DNA from: CAVPCY01 sp963702525
GTDB taxonomy: Bacteria; Actinomycetota; Coriobacteriia; Anaerosomatales; PHET01
Reading direction: 5' to 3'
NCBI GenBank assembly: GCA_963702525.1
Contig: CAVPCY010000014.1
Location: forward strand, 141,156-205,155
Length of the DNA: 64,000 nucleotides
The position numbers and the translations under genes are program-made. The notes below the pieces were generated by a model that was not told the DNA's origin, searched no databases, and saw only the letters and a list, made by a program, of their open reading frames with translations. The number at the start of each line of letters is the position of its first letter. Positions within the stretch are counted from its first letter, which is position 1. Of this stretch, positions 44,507-54,860 are shown piece by piece.

Positions 44507-46215
44507 GCGAGCACATCGATCTGTCGGCCGTCTCGGCTCCCGAGATTCGGGCAGGCATCATCCGCGGGGACTACAGCGCCCGTGAGGTCGCCGACTCGGC
44601 GTTCGCCCGCATCGATGCGCTCGACGCACGCGTCCACGCCTTCAACCAGGTGACGCCCGAGCTCGCCTATGCCGCAGCCGACAAGGTCGACGACATGGTG
44701 CGAAGCGGGGCGAGCCCGGACGAGCTGCCGCCTCTGGCCGGCGTCCCGGCGGCGTTCAAGGACAACATGAACCTCACGGGCACGAGAACGACCTGCTCCT
44801 CGAAGATCCTCGCGAACTACGAGAGCGTCTACGACTGCACCGCGGTCGCAAAGCTCCTGCACGCCGGAGCACTGCCCATGGGCAAGCTCAACATGGACGA
44901 GTTCGCGTTCGGCTCCTCGACCGAGAACTCAGCGTTCGGTCCGGTCCACAACCCGTGGGACCTCGATCGCGTACCGGGCGGCTCCTCGGGCGGCTCGGCC
45001 GCCGCTGTGAGCGCGGGGATGGCCACGATCACGCTGGGAAGCGACACGGGCGGCTCGATCCGCCAGCCGGGGTCGCTGTGCGGCGTCGTGGCGATGAAGC
45101 CCACCTACGGACGCGTCTCGCGCTACGGGTGCGTCGCGTTCGCAAGCTCGCTCGACCAGATCGGCCCCTTCACCAAGACGGTGGAGGAGTGCGCGCTGGC
45201 GCTCAACGCGATCTGCGGCAAGGACCCGATGGACGCCACGAGCATCGATCGGCCCGCCGAGGACTTCACCGCGGAGCTCGAAACCGGCGTGAAGGGCCTG
45301 CGCATCGCCGTGGTGCGCGACATGCTGGAGATGGAGGGCCTGGCGCCCGAGGTCAGGACTGCCACGCTCGCCGCCGCCGAGAAGTACGCGGAGCTCGGAG
45401 CCGAGGTGGGCGAAGTCGACCTCCCCGCCGCGGAGTACGGACTGTCCGCGTACTACATCATCGGACCTGCCGAGGCGTCGTCGAACCTCGCTCGCTTCGA
45501 CGGCATCCGCTACGGCCACCGGGTCGCCGACGCCGAGGACGTGCTCGACCTCTACATGCGTTCGCGCGCCGAGGGGTTCGGTCCGGAGTCGATCCGCCGG
45601 ATCATGCTCGGCACCTACGCGCTGTCGGCAGGCTACTACGACGCGTACTACGGCCAGGCACAGAAGGCGCGCACCGTGATCATCAGCGACTTCGCCAAGG
45701 CGTTCGCCGACTACGACGTGCTGCTCACGCCCACTTCGCCGACAACCGCGTTCAAGATCGGCGAGAAGGCGGCCGACCCGCTCGCGATGTACCTCTCGGA
45801 CTACTACACCATCCCGGTGAATCTGGCGGGCAACACAGCGGTGTCGATTCCCGTGGGGCTCGGGGAGGACACGGGGCTGCCGGTTGGCCTGCAACTCATC
45901 GGCACACACTTCGCCGAGTCGACGGTATTGCGTGCGGCGGCAGCGCTCGAGCGTGAGCTCGGGTTCGACGCGCACGCCTCCGACGGTCGGGGCGCTCGCC
46001 TAGCCTCCGAGTCTGCCTTCGCTCATACCGTTGGCGTCATCCCCTCATCCTTTCGGGTGAATCTGCTCATCCAGCGGTGCCCAGTAGGGTTCTGCGCCCC
46101 CCATCTGCGCTTTTTCGGTGGTAGGTTCGGGCATGTCCTTGATGATCATCCGGGGACGGACCGAGCAGGCCCGAGAAGGGCGCGGTCGGCCTCAAGGGAG
46201 GGGGCGTTTCGGTGA
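44503..46215 (+). CDS. gatA: Asp-tRNA(Asn)/Glu-tRNA(Gln) amidotransferase subunit A, abnormal C-terminus
   Basis: The glutaminase subunit of the tRNA-dependent amidotransferase. The Ser-cisSer-Lys triad is intact: Lys in VPAAFKDNMNLTG, Ser in VPGGSSGGSAAAVSAG and GSDTGGSIRQPGS. The family normally ends at about 485-490 residues, near LERELGFDAH (45975). Here the frame stays open for another 80 residues of arginine-rich, unprotein-like sequence to 46215. A TAG at about 46003 in another frame would be a natural stop, so a frame change is likely. gatB, the expected next gene, is missing; the polysaccharide cluster begins at once. Confidence 0.9.
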   Translation: MSEHIDLSAVSAPEIRAGIIRGDYSAREVADSAFARIDALDARVHAFNQVTPELAYAAADKVDDMVRSGASPDELPPLAGVPAAFKDNMNLTGTRTTCSSKILANYESVYDCTAVAKLLHAGALPMGKLNMDEFAFGSSTENSAFGPVHNPWDLDRVPGGSSGGSAAAVSAGMATITLGSDTGGSIRQPGSLCGVVAMKPTYGRVSRYGCVAFASSLDQIGPFTKTVEECALALNAICGKDPMDATSIDRPAEDFTAELETGVKGLRIAVVRDMLEMEGLAPEVRTATLAAAEKYAELGAEVGEVDLPAAEYGLSAYYIIGPAEASSNLARFDGIRYGHRVADAEDVLDLYMRSRAEGFGPESIRRIMLGTYALSAGYYDAYYGQAQKARTVIISDFAKAFADYDVLLTPTSPTTAFKIGEKAADPLAMYLSDYYTIPVNLAGNTAVSIPVGLGEDTGLPVGLQLIGTHFAESTVLRAAAALERELGFDAHASDGRGARLASESAFAHTVGVIPSSFRVNLLIQRCPVGFCAPHLRFFGGRFGHVLDDHPGTDRAGPRRARSASREGAFR

Positions 46216-47357
46216 CTGTTCACACTGGCGCGAAGAAGGGCGTGTTTCGCACGATCCCCTTCGTGAATCTTCAGCGCCTGCACCAGATGATGGGCAGCTC
46301 CCTTGACGCCGCGTTCTTCAACGTGGTCAAGGACGCATCGTTCACGATGGGCCCGAAGTTGGAGGCGTTCGAGGACAACTTCGCCGCCTACATCGGCGTG
46401 CGGCACGCGGTGGGTGTGGGATCGGGTACCGACGCGCTGCACTTCGCCCTGCGCGCGTGCGGTGTCGGGCCGGGCGACGAGGTCATCACGGTCGCCAACA
46501 CCTTCGCGGCGACCGCCGAGGCGATCCTGATGGCCGGCGCGACCCCCGTCTTCGTCGACGTGGTCGAAGACACGCTGCTGATGGATCTCGATGCGGTCGA
46601 GGCGGCTGTCACCGAACGCACGAAGGCCATCATCCCCGTGCACCTCTACGGTCAGCCCGTCGACATGGACCGGCTGATGTCGTTTGCCCAGCCCCGGGGC
46701 ATCAAGGTCGTCGAGGACGCGTGCCAGGCCCACGGGGCCAGGTGCGGGAAGTTCCGCGTCGGAGGCATCGGGGACGTGGGGTGCTTCAGCTTCTATCCGA
46801 GCAAGAACCTCGGCGCTTTGGGCGATGGGGGAATCGTCACCACCGACGACGACGAGATCGCCGAACGGATCCGGCTGCTGCGCAACCACGGCGAGGAGGG
46901 CTCATCGCGGCTGCACGTCGAGTCGGGCTACTGCTCGAGGCTGCACACCCTCCAAGCGGCGTTTCTCAACGAGAAGCTGCCCTATCTCGACGAGTGGAAT
47001 GCCCTGCGGATGCGGGCGGCCGCGCTCTACGACGACATGCTGGACAAGGCCGACGTCGTCACTCCCGTCCGCGCTGATGGAGGTTGCACGCACGTCTACC
47101 ACCTCTACGTGGTCCGCGTGTCGGATCGCGATCAGGTTCGGGCGGAGCTCAGCGAGCGCGGGATCCAGACCGGTATCCACTACGCGGTTCCGCTTCACTT
47201 GGAGCCTGCGTTCGCGAACTTCGGCTACTCAGCTGGGGCGTTCCCGGTCGCAGAACGCGCCGCCGGCTCCATCGTCTCGCTCCCGATGTATCCCTACATC
47301 GAGTTCGACGAGGTGGCCCGGGTGTGCGAGGCCGTTGAGGAGGTCACCAGTGCCTGA
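46212..47357 (+). CDS. DegT/DnrJ/EryC1/StrS sugar aminotransferase
   Basis: A 381-residue PLP aminotransferase acting on keto-sugar nucleotides. The GTG at 46212 follows GGGAGGGGGCGTTTC. The PLP lysine lies in FSFYPSKNLGALGDGG; GVGSGTDALHFALRACGVG, VITVANTFAATAEAIL and KVVEDACQAHGA are standard blocks. With the dehydrogenase at 48.1 kb and the acyltransferase at 49.2 kb it resembles the WbpB-WbpE-WbpD set that makes UDP-2,3-diacetamido sugars. The exact sugar is inferred. Confidence 0.93.
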   Translation: MTVHTGAKKGVFRTIPFVNLQRLHQMMGSSLDAAFFNVVKDASFTMGPKLEAFEDNFAAYIGVRHAVGVGSGTDALHFALRACGVGPGDEVITVANTFAATAEAILMAGATPVFVDVVEDTLLMDLDAVEAAVTERTKAIIPVHLYGQPVDMDRLMSFAQPRGIKVVEDACQAHGARCGKFRVGGIGDVGCFSFYPSKNLGALGDGGIVTTDDDEIAERIRLLRNHGEEGSSRLHVESGYCSRLHTLQAAFLNEKLPYLDEWNALRMRAAALYDDMLDKADVVTPVRADGGCTHVYHLYVVRVSDRDQVRAELSERGIQTGIHYAVPLHLEPAFANFGYSAGAFPVAERAAGSIVSLPMYPYIEFDEVARVCEAVEEVTSA

Positions 47358-48089
47358 GCTCGAGCGCGACAGCAGCGGTGCCGCTACGGCATCGGCTGAC
47401 GCAGAGTCAGTCGATTCCGCTCTACGAGGGCACCGGCGCGGCCATGTCCATAGCCAAGCGCATCGGTCTTGCGGTGAAGCGTCTCGCCGACTTCTGCATC
47501 GCGGTGTGCGGGCTGATCGTGCTCTCGCCGTTCTTGCTGCTCATCGGGGTGATCGTGCGGCTGGAGTCGTCCGGGCCCGCCCTCTTCCGCCAGGAGCGTC
47601 TTGGGAAGAACGGCGCGCCGTTCACCTTCTACAAGTTCCGGACGATGGTGGACGGCAACGATCCGACGATCCACCAGCAGTACGTACAGCAGCTGATAAC
47701 GCAGGGCTCCAGAGGCCGCGAAGGGCGACACAGGTTCATTCAAGATCGGCAACGATCCTCGGGTCACACGCTTCGGCAGGATCCTGCGCCGCACGAGCGT
47801 CGACGAGCTGCCGCAGCTACTCAACATGCTTCTCGGCGACATGTCGCTCGTCGGACCGCGTCCGCCGCTTCGCTACGAGGTCGAGCTGTACTCCGCCCGC
47901 GCCATGCGGCGGCTCGAGGTCAGACCCGGGATCACGGGTCTATGGCAGGTGAGCGGTCGTTGCCAGACGACCTTCGACGAGATGGTCGATCTGGATATCG
48001 AGTACGTGGACAACTGGTCGCTTGGCCTTGACGCAAAGATCATCCTGCGCACTATCCCCGTTGTGTTCGGACGAAAGGGTGCTTGGTAA
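47350..48089 (+). CDS. Undecaprenyl-phosphate sugar phosphotransferase (initiating enzyme), frame breaks
   Basis: A WcaJ/WbaP-type enzyme that loads the first sugar onto lipid carrier. The core begins at ATG 47444 (IGLAVKRLADFCIAVCGLIV, a membrane hairpin); a GTG at 47350 overlapping the aminotransferase stop is a likely upstream start, with a break near 47410. ALFRQERLGKNGAPFTFYKF and RTMVDGND are the catalytic blocks. After a change near 47715 come RVTRFGRILRRTSVDELPQL, GDMSLVGPRPP and RPGITGLWQVSGR. It lacks the long N-terminal membrane domain, so it is the short PglC-like form. Its stop overlaps the next start. Confidence 0.88.
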
Positions 48090-49195
48090 TGAGCCCAGAC
48101 AACCTCACCGTAGCTCTCGTTGGATACGGCTACTGGGGCCCCAACCTGCTCCGCAACTACATGGAGCTATCCGGAGTCACGGTCAAGTGGGTGTGCGACC
48201 GCGACGCCGGCAAGCTGGCCAAGGCGAAGATGCGCTACCCGACGGTCACCGTGACCGAGGACTACGGCGACGTGCTGCGCGATGCCGAGGTGGACGCGGT
48301 CCTCGTAGCCACGCCGATCTCCACCCACTACCCGCTCGCACTCGCGGCGATCGACGCCGGCAAGCACGTCTTCGTCGAGAAGCCGATGACGGCGAGTGAG
48401 GCCGAGGCGCGCGCGTTGATCGCGGCTGCCGAGGCGCGCGGCGTGACGCTGATGGTGGGTCACACCTTCGAGTTCAGCTCGCCGGTTGTCGCTATCAAGA
48501 ACCTCATCGACTCGGGCGAGATCGGCGACATCTACTACGTCTCGTCGAGCCGCATCAACCTCGGGCTGCACCAGAAGGACGCGAGCGTCATCTGGGACCT
48601 TGCCCCCCACGACTTCTCGATCCTGTTCGACTGGCTGGGCGAGGAGCCCGAGCACGTCTCGGCGGTGGGGCGTGGTTGCGTGAAGTGCGACATCGCTGAC
48701 GTCGCATTCGTCACGCTGCGCTTCCCGAGCGGTGCGGTCGCCGAGGTGCAGCTGTCGTGGCTCTCGCCGGTCAAGCTGCGCCGCACGCTCGTCGTGGGCA
48801 GCAAGAAGATGCTCGTCTACGACGACACCGAGAGCGTCGAGAAGGTCAAGCTCTACGACCACGGCGTGAACATGACGGATCCGGGCTCGTTCGGCGAGTT
48901 CCAGATGTCGTACCGCACCGGGGACATCGTCTCGCCGCACCTGGACGCCTGTGAGCCGCTCGGTGTCGAAGCGAGGCACTTCGTGGATAGCGTTCGGACC
49001 GGCAGCCGGCCGAAGACCGACGGTGCGAGCGGCCTGAGGGTCGTCAGGGCTCTGGAGCGCGCCGAGGCGTCGATGTGCGCCAACGGGAACGTGGACAGTC
49101 TGCGCACTTCTGCGCCGCAGCCATCGATTCCAGGACTTGAAGTCGCCGCATTCGTCCCGTCCGGTTCCGGCCCCGTCCCGCGTCCCGCGATCTAG
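48089..49195 (+). CDS. Gfo/Idh/MocA-family sugar dehydrogenase
   Basis: An intact 368-residue NAD-dependent oxidoreductase. The nucleotide loop is VALVGYGYWGPNLLRNY; the family catalytic region is AGKHVFVEKPMTASEAEA; and LMVGHTFEFSSPVVAIKNLI and WDLAPHDFSILFDWLGEE follow. These fit the WbpB/WlbA-like group that oxidises UDP-sugars at C3 before transamination by the DegT enzyme. The start at 48089 overlaps the previous stop (TAATG), so the two are co-translated. Confidence 0.92.
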   Translation: MSPDNLTVALVGYGYWGPNLLRNYMELSGVTVKWVCDRDAGKLAKAKMRYPTVTVTEDYGDVLRDAEVDAVLVATPISTHYPLALAAIDAGKHVFVEKPMTASEAEARALIAAAEARGVTLMVGHTFEFSSPVVAIKNLIDSGEIGDIYYVSSSRINLGLHQKDASVIWDLAPHDFSILFDWLGEEPEHVSAVGRGCVKCDIADVAFVTLRFPSGAVAEVQLSWLSPVKLRRTLVVGSKKMLVYDDTESVEKVKLYDHGVNMTDPGSFGEFQMSYRTGDIVSPHLDACEPLGVEARHFVDSVRTGSRPKTDGASGLRVVRALERAEASMCANGNVDSLRTSAPQPSIPGLEVAAFVPSGSGPVPRPAI

Positions 49196-49210
49196 AAGGG
49201 GCCGGACCAC

Positions 49211-49870
49211 GTGCCGCCACACGACACCTGACTCGCAGACGACCTACCCGGGCGTCGTGCTTGGCGAAGGCACGGTCGCCGAGCCGCCCTGCGTCCTCGG
49301 CAAGCCGCCGCGCGGATGCGCGGCGGGTGAGCGCCAGCTGCTGCGTGGGGGCCGGCGGGACCATCCGCCCGTTCACGACGATCTACGGCGGGACGACGAT
49401 CGGCGACCGGTTCCAGACGGGCCAGGGCGTCTCGATCCGCGAGGACAACGTCATCGGCGACGACGTGTCGATCGGGACGAACGCCGTGCTTGAGGCGGGC
49501 AACCGAATCGGCAACCGCGTGCGCATCCACACCGGGTGCTTCCTGGAGCTGGTGACGGTTGAAGACGACGTCTTCATCGCGCCCAACGTCGTGTTCGCCG
49601 ACGACCCGCATCCGCCGTGCCCGCGCTACGAGGAGTGCGTCGGCGGGGCGGTGGTCAAGCGGGGCGCGCGGATCGGCTCGAACGCCACGATTCTGCCTGG
49701 CGTCGTGATTGGGCGAGGGCGCACTTGTCGGCGCGGGTTCGGTCGTTGTCGCGGACGTTCCCGACGGTGCGGTGGTCGTCGGGCTCGCCCGCAAGGTCGT
49801 CAAGCGGGTTGACGAACTGAGCTGCCGCAGCGGCCTGATGGACGGGCCCTACGGGGCGAGCGTCGACTAG
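49211..49870 (+). CDS. Hexapeptide-repeat (left-handed beta-helix) acyltransferase, frame breaks
   Basis: An acetyltransferase of about 200 residues built of hexapeptide repeats: TIRPFTTIYGGTTIGDRF, VSIREDNVIGDDVSIGTNAV, NRIGNRVRIHTG and GARIGSNATILPGVVIG. The block VTVEDDVFIAPNVVFADDPH with the catalytic-type His/Asp region and the C-terminal VGAGSVVVADVPDGAVVVG resemble WbpD/WlbB sugar N-acetyltransferases. Breaks lie near 49230, 49345 and 49715. It would acetylate the amino group added by the DegT enzyme upstream. Confidence 0.82.
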
Positions 49871-49902
49871 TCGTAGCGGAGGACGACAGCCAGACCCGCA
49901 TC

Positions 49903-51323
49903 GTGAGTTCGGGAGGCGATTCATCTGAGGGCCTGTCTTGGTCCGCTGGTGCGCAGTTCGCGTCGCAGACTGTGACCTTCTTCACAGGGGTCGTGCTGGC
50001 TCGCTTGCTGGCTCCGGGTGAGTTCGGCATGCTGGGCATGGCCCTCGCCTACACGGGGTTCTTGTGGCTTCTGGGGCAGACAGGATTCAACGCGGCAATC
50101 GTCTAGATGGACGATGTGAGTGACGTGGACCTCAGCACGATGTACTGGGCGAATCTGGCCTTCAACGTCTTCCTGTTCGTGGTGGCCGTTGCGCTGGCCC
50201 CGTTGATCGGCGTCTTCTTCCACACGCCGCGGGTTGTGCCGGTGGTTCGTGTGGCCTCCGTGGTGCTTGTCGTTTCAGCTTTGGCGAGGAGTGCAGAGGA
50301 CCCTACTGGAGAAGCGGCTAGAGTTCCGTCGCCTAGCCAGTAACCAGTTCGTCGCATCCCTGGTATATGCGGCGACGCTCCGTGACAATGGCCCTGCCGG
50401 GCATGGGGGTCTGGTCACTCGTGGTTGGTCGGGTCTCGCGGAGGCGTTGGACAGTCTACTCGCGGCGTGACGGCCACGGTGGGGGCCCAAGGCAGCCTTC
50501 AGCCGTGGTTCCTTCGCCGATGTTCGGCTACGGTAGCCGGGTATGGGCCGGGAACGTCGTGTTCTACGGGCAGGAGAACATCGACAATCTCGTGGTCGGC
50601 CGGATTCTTGGTGCGACGCCGCTGGGTTACTACTCCTTCGCGTTTCGTCTTGCCAACGTGCCCCGGTACTTCTTCGCCGGCGTGATCAGCCGCGTCATGT
50701 TTCCCTCGTTCTCGTCGGACAAGGGGCACGCCGCTGTCCTCAAGCAGGCATACCTTCGCATCAACTCCTACTCGGTTCTGATTGCCCTGGGGCTCTGCAC
50801 GGGCTTGGCTTGGTGGCGCCCGAGTTCATTCTGATCGTGTACGGAGCGAAATGGCTGCCGGCGGTTCCGGCCTTGCGTGTTCTGGCGGTTGCCGCGGGCA
50901 TCTACTGCGCAAGCCAGGTGACCGCCCCGACGCTCATGGCGATGGGCAGGCCCGGCCTGTGGACCAAGATGGTCTCTGGCTCCTCGCTGGTGCTCTTAGT
51001 CGGGGCGTTGGTGGGTGTGCGCTACGGCATCGTCGGGGTCGCCCTTGGTGTCCTCGCGGCGGGCGCGTTGCCTTCGGGCTTTCGCAGTACTTCGTTGCTC
51101 GGACGCTCTCGGTGAGCCTAGGGGAGTACCGACAGGCTCGTTGCTACCTGCGCTCGCGGCGATCTTCGGCATGTCCATGGCTGTTGTCTCGTGGCGGTGG
51201 CTTGGGTACTACGCCCTTCGCCTATCACAGGGCGTCTGGCTGGTCTTTGCGGTTGCCATCGGCGCTCTGGCGCTGTCGGGAGTCGCTGCCCTAACGCGAC
51301 CGGCGAGTTTGCCGAACTACTAG
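49903..51323 (+). pseudogene. Wzx-type polysaccharide flippase, nonsense codon and frame breaks
   Basis: A MOP-family flippase of about 480 residues read in pieces: LSWSAGAQFASQTVTFFTGV, LARLLAPGEFGMLGMALAYT, then an in-frame TAG at 50104 where relatives have glutamine (NAAIV-stop-MDDVSDVDLS). RTLLEKRLEFRRLASNQFVA, NIDNLVVGRILGATPLGYYS, FVYGAKWLPA-like and LRVLAVAAGIYCASQ follow in other frames, then GVWLVFAVAIGALALSG to the stop. It moves lipid-linked repeat units across the membrane. One nonsense codon plus at least six frame changes make it the most damaged cluster gene; a sequence-quality cause is still possible. Confidence 0.72.
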
Positions 51324-51489
51324 CCAGCGTGCGCAATCTGAGAGCGGGCCGACGGTCGAGTTCTGACTCGGAAGCGAAGATCGTCCTTAGGGACTGAGGG
51401 CCAGTGTGGCGAGTGGGTCATCGGCAATCGTGTGCTATCTGCGGGTGCTTGATGCAAAATGGTGACCGGAGACAACGAAGGGCGCGCCA

Positions 51490-52125
51490 ATGAAGCTATG
51501 GACTGCTGCTCGCGACCACTGGCCGTTGGTATTTGTCGGAGTCGTCGCTGGCGGCTGTCTCGCAATAGCGTGGTTGTACCAATTCAGTTGGGCGAACGGC
51601 GTCCTGTGTCCCCCGATCCAGTGGCACATACGTGGTCACTACCGACGTGGTCATTGACACGCCGAATTCGGTCATCGGACGTTCGGACACGGACATGTAC
51701 CGGCTAGCCCTCATGGCTCCAACCTATGCGCAGCTGATGACGAGTCAGCCGATCCTGCAGCGGGCTGAGAGTTTATTCTGGGGCGACCGCTCGATGCGCA
51801 GGTCACTGCGGCGGCGCCAGACTCTGGGAGCCGATGGTGAAGTTGAGCGTAGAGGGTAGCGACCCGAGTGGGCTTCCGGCCGCAAGGGCCGTGGTGTGAA
51901 AGCTGTTCGCGACTACGTGTCGGAGTCTCAGGTCAGCAACGACGTGCCGGCGGAGATGCGTTTGACCGTTCGGGGGATGGGGCAACCGTCGAGCCCGAGT
52001 TGCAGTCAAACCGGCGCATGGAGATTGCGCTCATCATGTTCTGTCTGCCCGTTGCGGTGGCACTCGTGATCGCGTATCGCCTGCAGCAGCCAGGAAGCGA
52101 CGACGCAGACGCCGAGAGCCAGTAA
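51490..52125 (+). CDS. Wzz-like chain-length/co-polymerase protein, frame breaks
   Basis: Starts at ATG 51490 with a first membrane helix (DHWPLVFVGVVAGGCLAIAW). In other frames follow VVTTDVVIDTPNSVIGRS, MYRLALMAPTYAQLMTSQPI, RLTV and a closing membrane helix IALIMFCLPVAVALVIAYRL with a short cytoplasmic tail. Two helices flanking an external domain with the YAQLMTSQPIL block is the Wzz/Wzc-N plan, which sets chain length. At about 210 residues it lacks a tyrosine-kinase domain. Breaks lie near 51590, 51630, 51780, 51895 and 51990. Confidence 0.65.
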
Positions 52126-52210
52126 GTCCAATCGATGAATCGTGGCGAGCGCAACGAGGGCCGGGCTTCGAGGGCGATGAGGTCCTGAGTTCGCATGACG
52201 TCTCTCGTGC

Positions 52211-53733
52211 GTGGGGGATAGATTCGCGCACTTGGGCAGTGTTCGTCGGTCGCTCTGCCTGGCGCTGGCGCTGCTCTTGGCTGGTCGTCCTATCCTCGTT
52301 GTCGCGCGTGACGCTGGCGCTACTACTCGTTTGGACGCTACGCGAGGCGCTCTTCTGTTGGACCAGCGGCATCTCGGTGCTCTTTCTTGTGCTGGTGTTT
52401 GTGCCATCAAGAGTCTACAAGTTGCCTGTCTCCCTGCCATTCGACCTTGACCCCTACCGCTTGATCTTGTTCATGCTGCTCGCGGTCTGGCTCGTTCAAG
52501 GTGCGCTCCGAAGTCAACCTCCTGCGCCAAGGACTTATCTGGATGCCGCCATCGGGCTATTCATGCTGTCAGCGGCGCTGTCGTTTGCCATCGAACGCCG
52601 AGTCCTTCACCGCTTCGGACGCAGCTCAGCTATCGTTTGAAGACCCTGGCGTATTCATCAGCCTCCCGCTGACATTCTTCTTGGTTGTGTCCACGATTCG
52701 CACGCCCAAGTCAGTCCTGAGGATCGTGGACCTCGCAATAGTGTGCGGAGGGCTGGCGGGTTTGCTTGCGGTGCAGTCGAGAGGATCACCCAATACAACC
52801 TCTTCTACAACTTGGAAACAGTCGTGCCGCTACTTCGAGCACGTCGCGCAGCCCGAGATGATGCTGCGAGGTGCAGTGCGTGTTGCGGGTGCGACGGCTC
52901 ACCCGATCGCGTTTGCGACGCTGCTCGCGATGCTACTGCCTTTGAGTGTCGTGCGCGCGTTTGAGGCGCCATCGAGGTCGAGTGCTCTGGCTGTCAGTCG
53001 TAGCATGCGCCCTCACGGGCACGGGCATACTCCTTGCCCTCTCGCGAACGGGCCTCGTCGGCGTGGTGGCCGGCGGGCTCGTGCTGTTTATCGGTTTTCC
53101 GCGTCGCAGGCTCGCACTCGTGTCCGCACCAATAGCGTTGCTCGGGGTCACTCATTTGTTGTTCCGAGGAGTGCTTGACACTATCGTCCAGTTCTTCACA
53201 CGCCATCTACTGTGCGCGCGATGGAAGCTCGGCAACGACAATGGCAGACTCGCCGACTATGCGTGGGCTCTCCCGCAGCTGCTCAACCGCCCGGTGTTTG
53301 GTCTCGGTTTCGGAACCTTGAACCCAGAGACGGGGCGCTCGCTTCATTGACAATCAGTACCTCACATCCTTGCTCGAGCTGGGCGTAGTTGGACTGGCCG
53401 CGTTCGGATTCCTGATGTGGCGCGCCGTCTCGGTGCCTCTTGCGGTTGGTCGTAGGACTGGGGGTGAGGTCGGAGCGATTCTGTTGGGACTTGCCGCAGC
53501 CTCAGCGGCCTTTTGCGGCCACTTCGGCCACTTTCGACACCCTCGGCTTCCCTCAGGTCACCTACCTCTTCTTTGTCCTAGCTGGTCTGGCCACCGTTCT
53601 CGTGAGCCAATCTGGGGGAATCGAGAATCGCAAGAGGTCGGCGGGGACGGTGTGCCAGTCACGGGGCCGATGTGGAGTCGGGATGTGTGTCGTCCTCGTC
53701 GTAGCGCCGGCCACGTTCAGAAGCCGTCGATGA
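52211..53733 (+). pseudogene. Wzy-type O-antigen polymerase/ligase, frame breaks
   Basis: Pieces in several frames form a polytopic membrane protein of about 500 residues: SGISVLFLVLVFVPSRVYKL, LILFMLLAVWLVQGALR, YLDAAIGLFMLSAALSFAIE, VAGATAHPIAFATLLAMLLP, ILLALSRTGLVGVVAGGLVL, LLNRPVFGLGFGTLNPETG, NQYLTSLLELGVVGLAAFGF and FPQVTYLFFVLAGLATVLVS. The external loop motif GLGFGTLNP and SRTG are signatures of the O-antigen ligase/polymerase (Wzy_C) family. It would join flipped repeat units. The start is uncertain. Six or more frame changes are needed. Confidence 0.75.
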
Positions 53734-53758
53734 GTCCCATGTTGCCTGAGGCGGTTCC

Positions 53759-54860
53759 ATGGCGAAGACCACGATGGGCCATTATCGCGTGCTGGCCATC
53801 CGTCCAATCAGGAGCTTCCGGCTGGCGATGAAATCCGCGCGGCGTCGTGTCCACGTTGCCCAATGTGCGCAGGAGAGGGCATGTATCTCACAGGGGCCTC
53901 ACGGATCGCCTGTTCGGCGCTCCTGGTGCGTGGGATATCAGGCGCTGTGCGAAGAGGATGCAGACTAATCTGGCTTGACCCCATGCCGGTACAAGAGGAC
54001 ATCGGCAAGGCGTATGCGCACTACTACACTCATTCGGTGGCGCGTGATGCACGTCCGGCTGGAGGGCTGAGGCGACTCCTGCTTCGCATGAAGCAATCCT
54101 ATCAGGCGCTCGTGTACGGGTATGCGACGGACTTCAGTCCAAGTTGGCATCAAGTTCTGGGCCGCACGTTCCCGCCTCTTCCCGATTCGCGTAGAATCCG
54201 CTGATCATGAGAGTGCGTTACCTCGACGCGCTTCCTGAGGGTCACTTGCTGGACGTCGGCTGCGGAACAGGCGAGTGGCTGTCTGACATGCGACGTCAGG
54301 GGATGGAGAGTCCAGGGGGTGGAGATCGATCAGGATGCCGTCACAATCGCGCGGAGCCTCGGGCTGGAGGTACGCTGCGGGAGCTTGGAGGAACAGGGCT
54401 ACCCCGCCGAAAGCTTCGACGCCGTGACGCTGTGCCACGTTGTCGAGCATCTTTCTGACCCACGGGCGACGATTGATGAGTGCTTCCGAATCCTGAAGCC
54501 CAGTGGGAGGCTGGTTGTGGCGACACCCAACTCGGACAGTCTGAGCAGGCGGCTCTTCGGAAAGGACTGGCGCGGGCTCGAGCCGCCACGACACCTGATG
54601 GTGTTCTCGCCGAGAACCTAACGTGTCTACTTGAGACTGTCGGCTTCGAGCGCGTCGCGCTTCATCCGCAACGCGCGTACTCGGTGCTCTATGAGAGTGT
54701 CCTCCTGAGCAGGGGTGGGTCGGCGCGTTCTGGGTTGCGCTTCCAAGGCCACTTGTCTGCGTCACTCGCGGCGAGGTTGCTTAGCGCACTTGAGCTCCCC
54801 CTTATCGTGATGAGACTGCAGCTCGCCGACTGCTTCACTGCTGTCGCCCGAAAGGAGTAG
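53759..54860 (+). CDS. SAM-dependent methyltransferase of the polysaccharide cluster, frame breaks
   Basis: A class I methyltransferase of about 340 residues. An N-terminal cysteine-bearing segment (PMCAGEGMYL, LFGAPGAWDIRRCEEDAD, IWLDPMPVQEDIGKAYAHYY) precedes the SAM domain with motif I HLLDVGCGTGEWLSDMR, then VEIDQDAVTIARSLGL and CHVVEHLSDPRATIDECFRI, and a tail FERVALHPQRAYSVL. Breaks lie near 53830, 53890, 54200, 54310 and 54615. Such enzymes methylate sugars or lipids of surface polymers. Confidence 0.78.
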
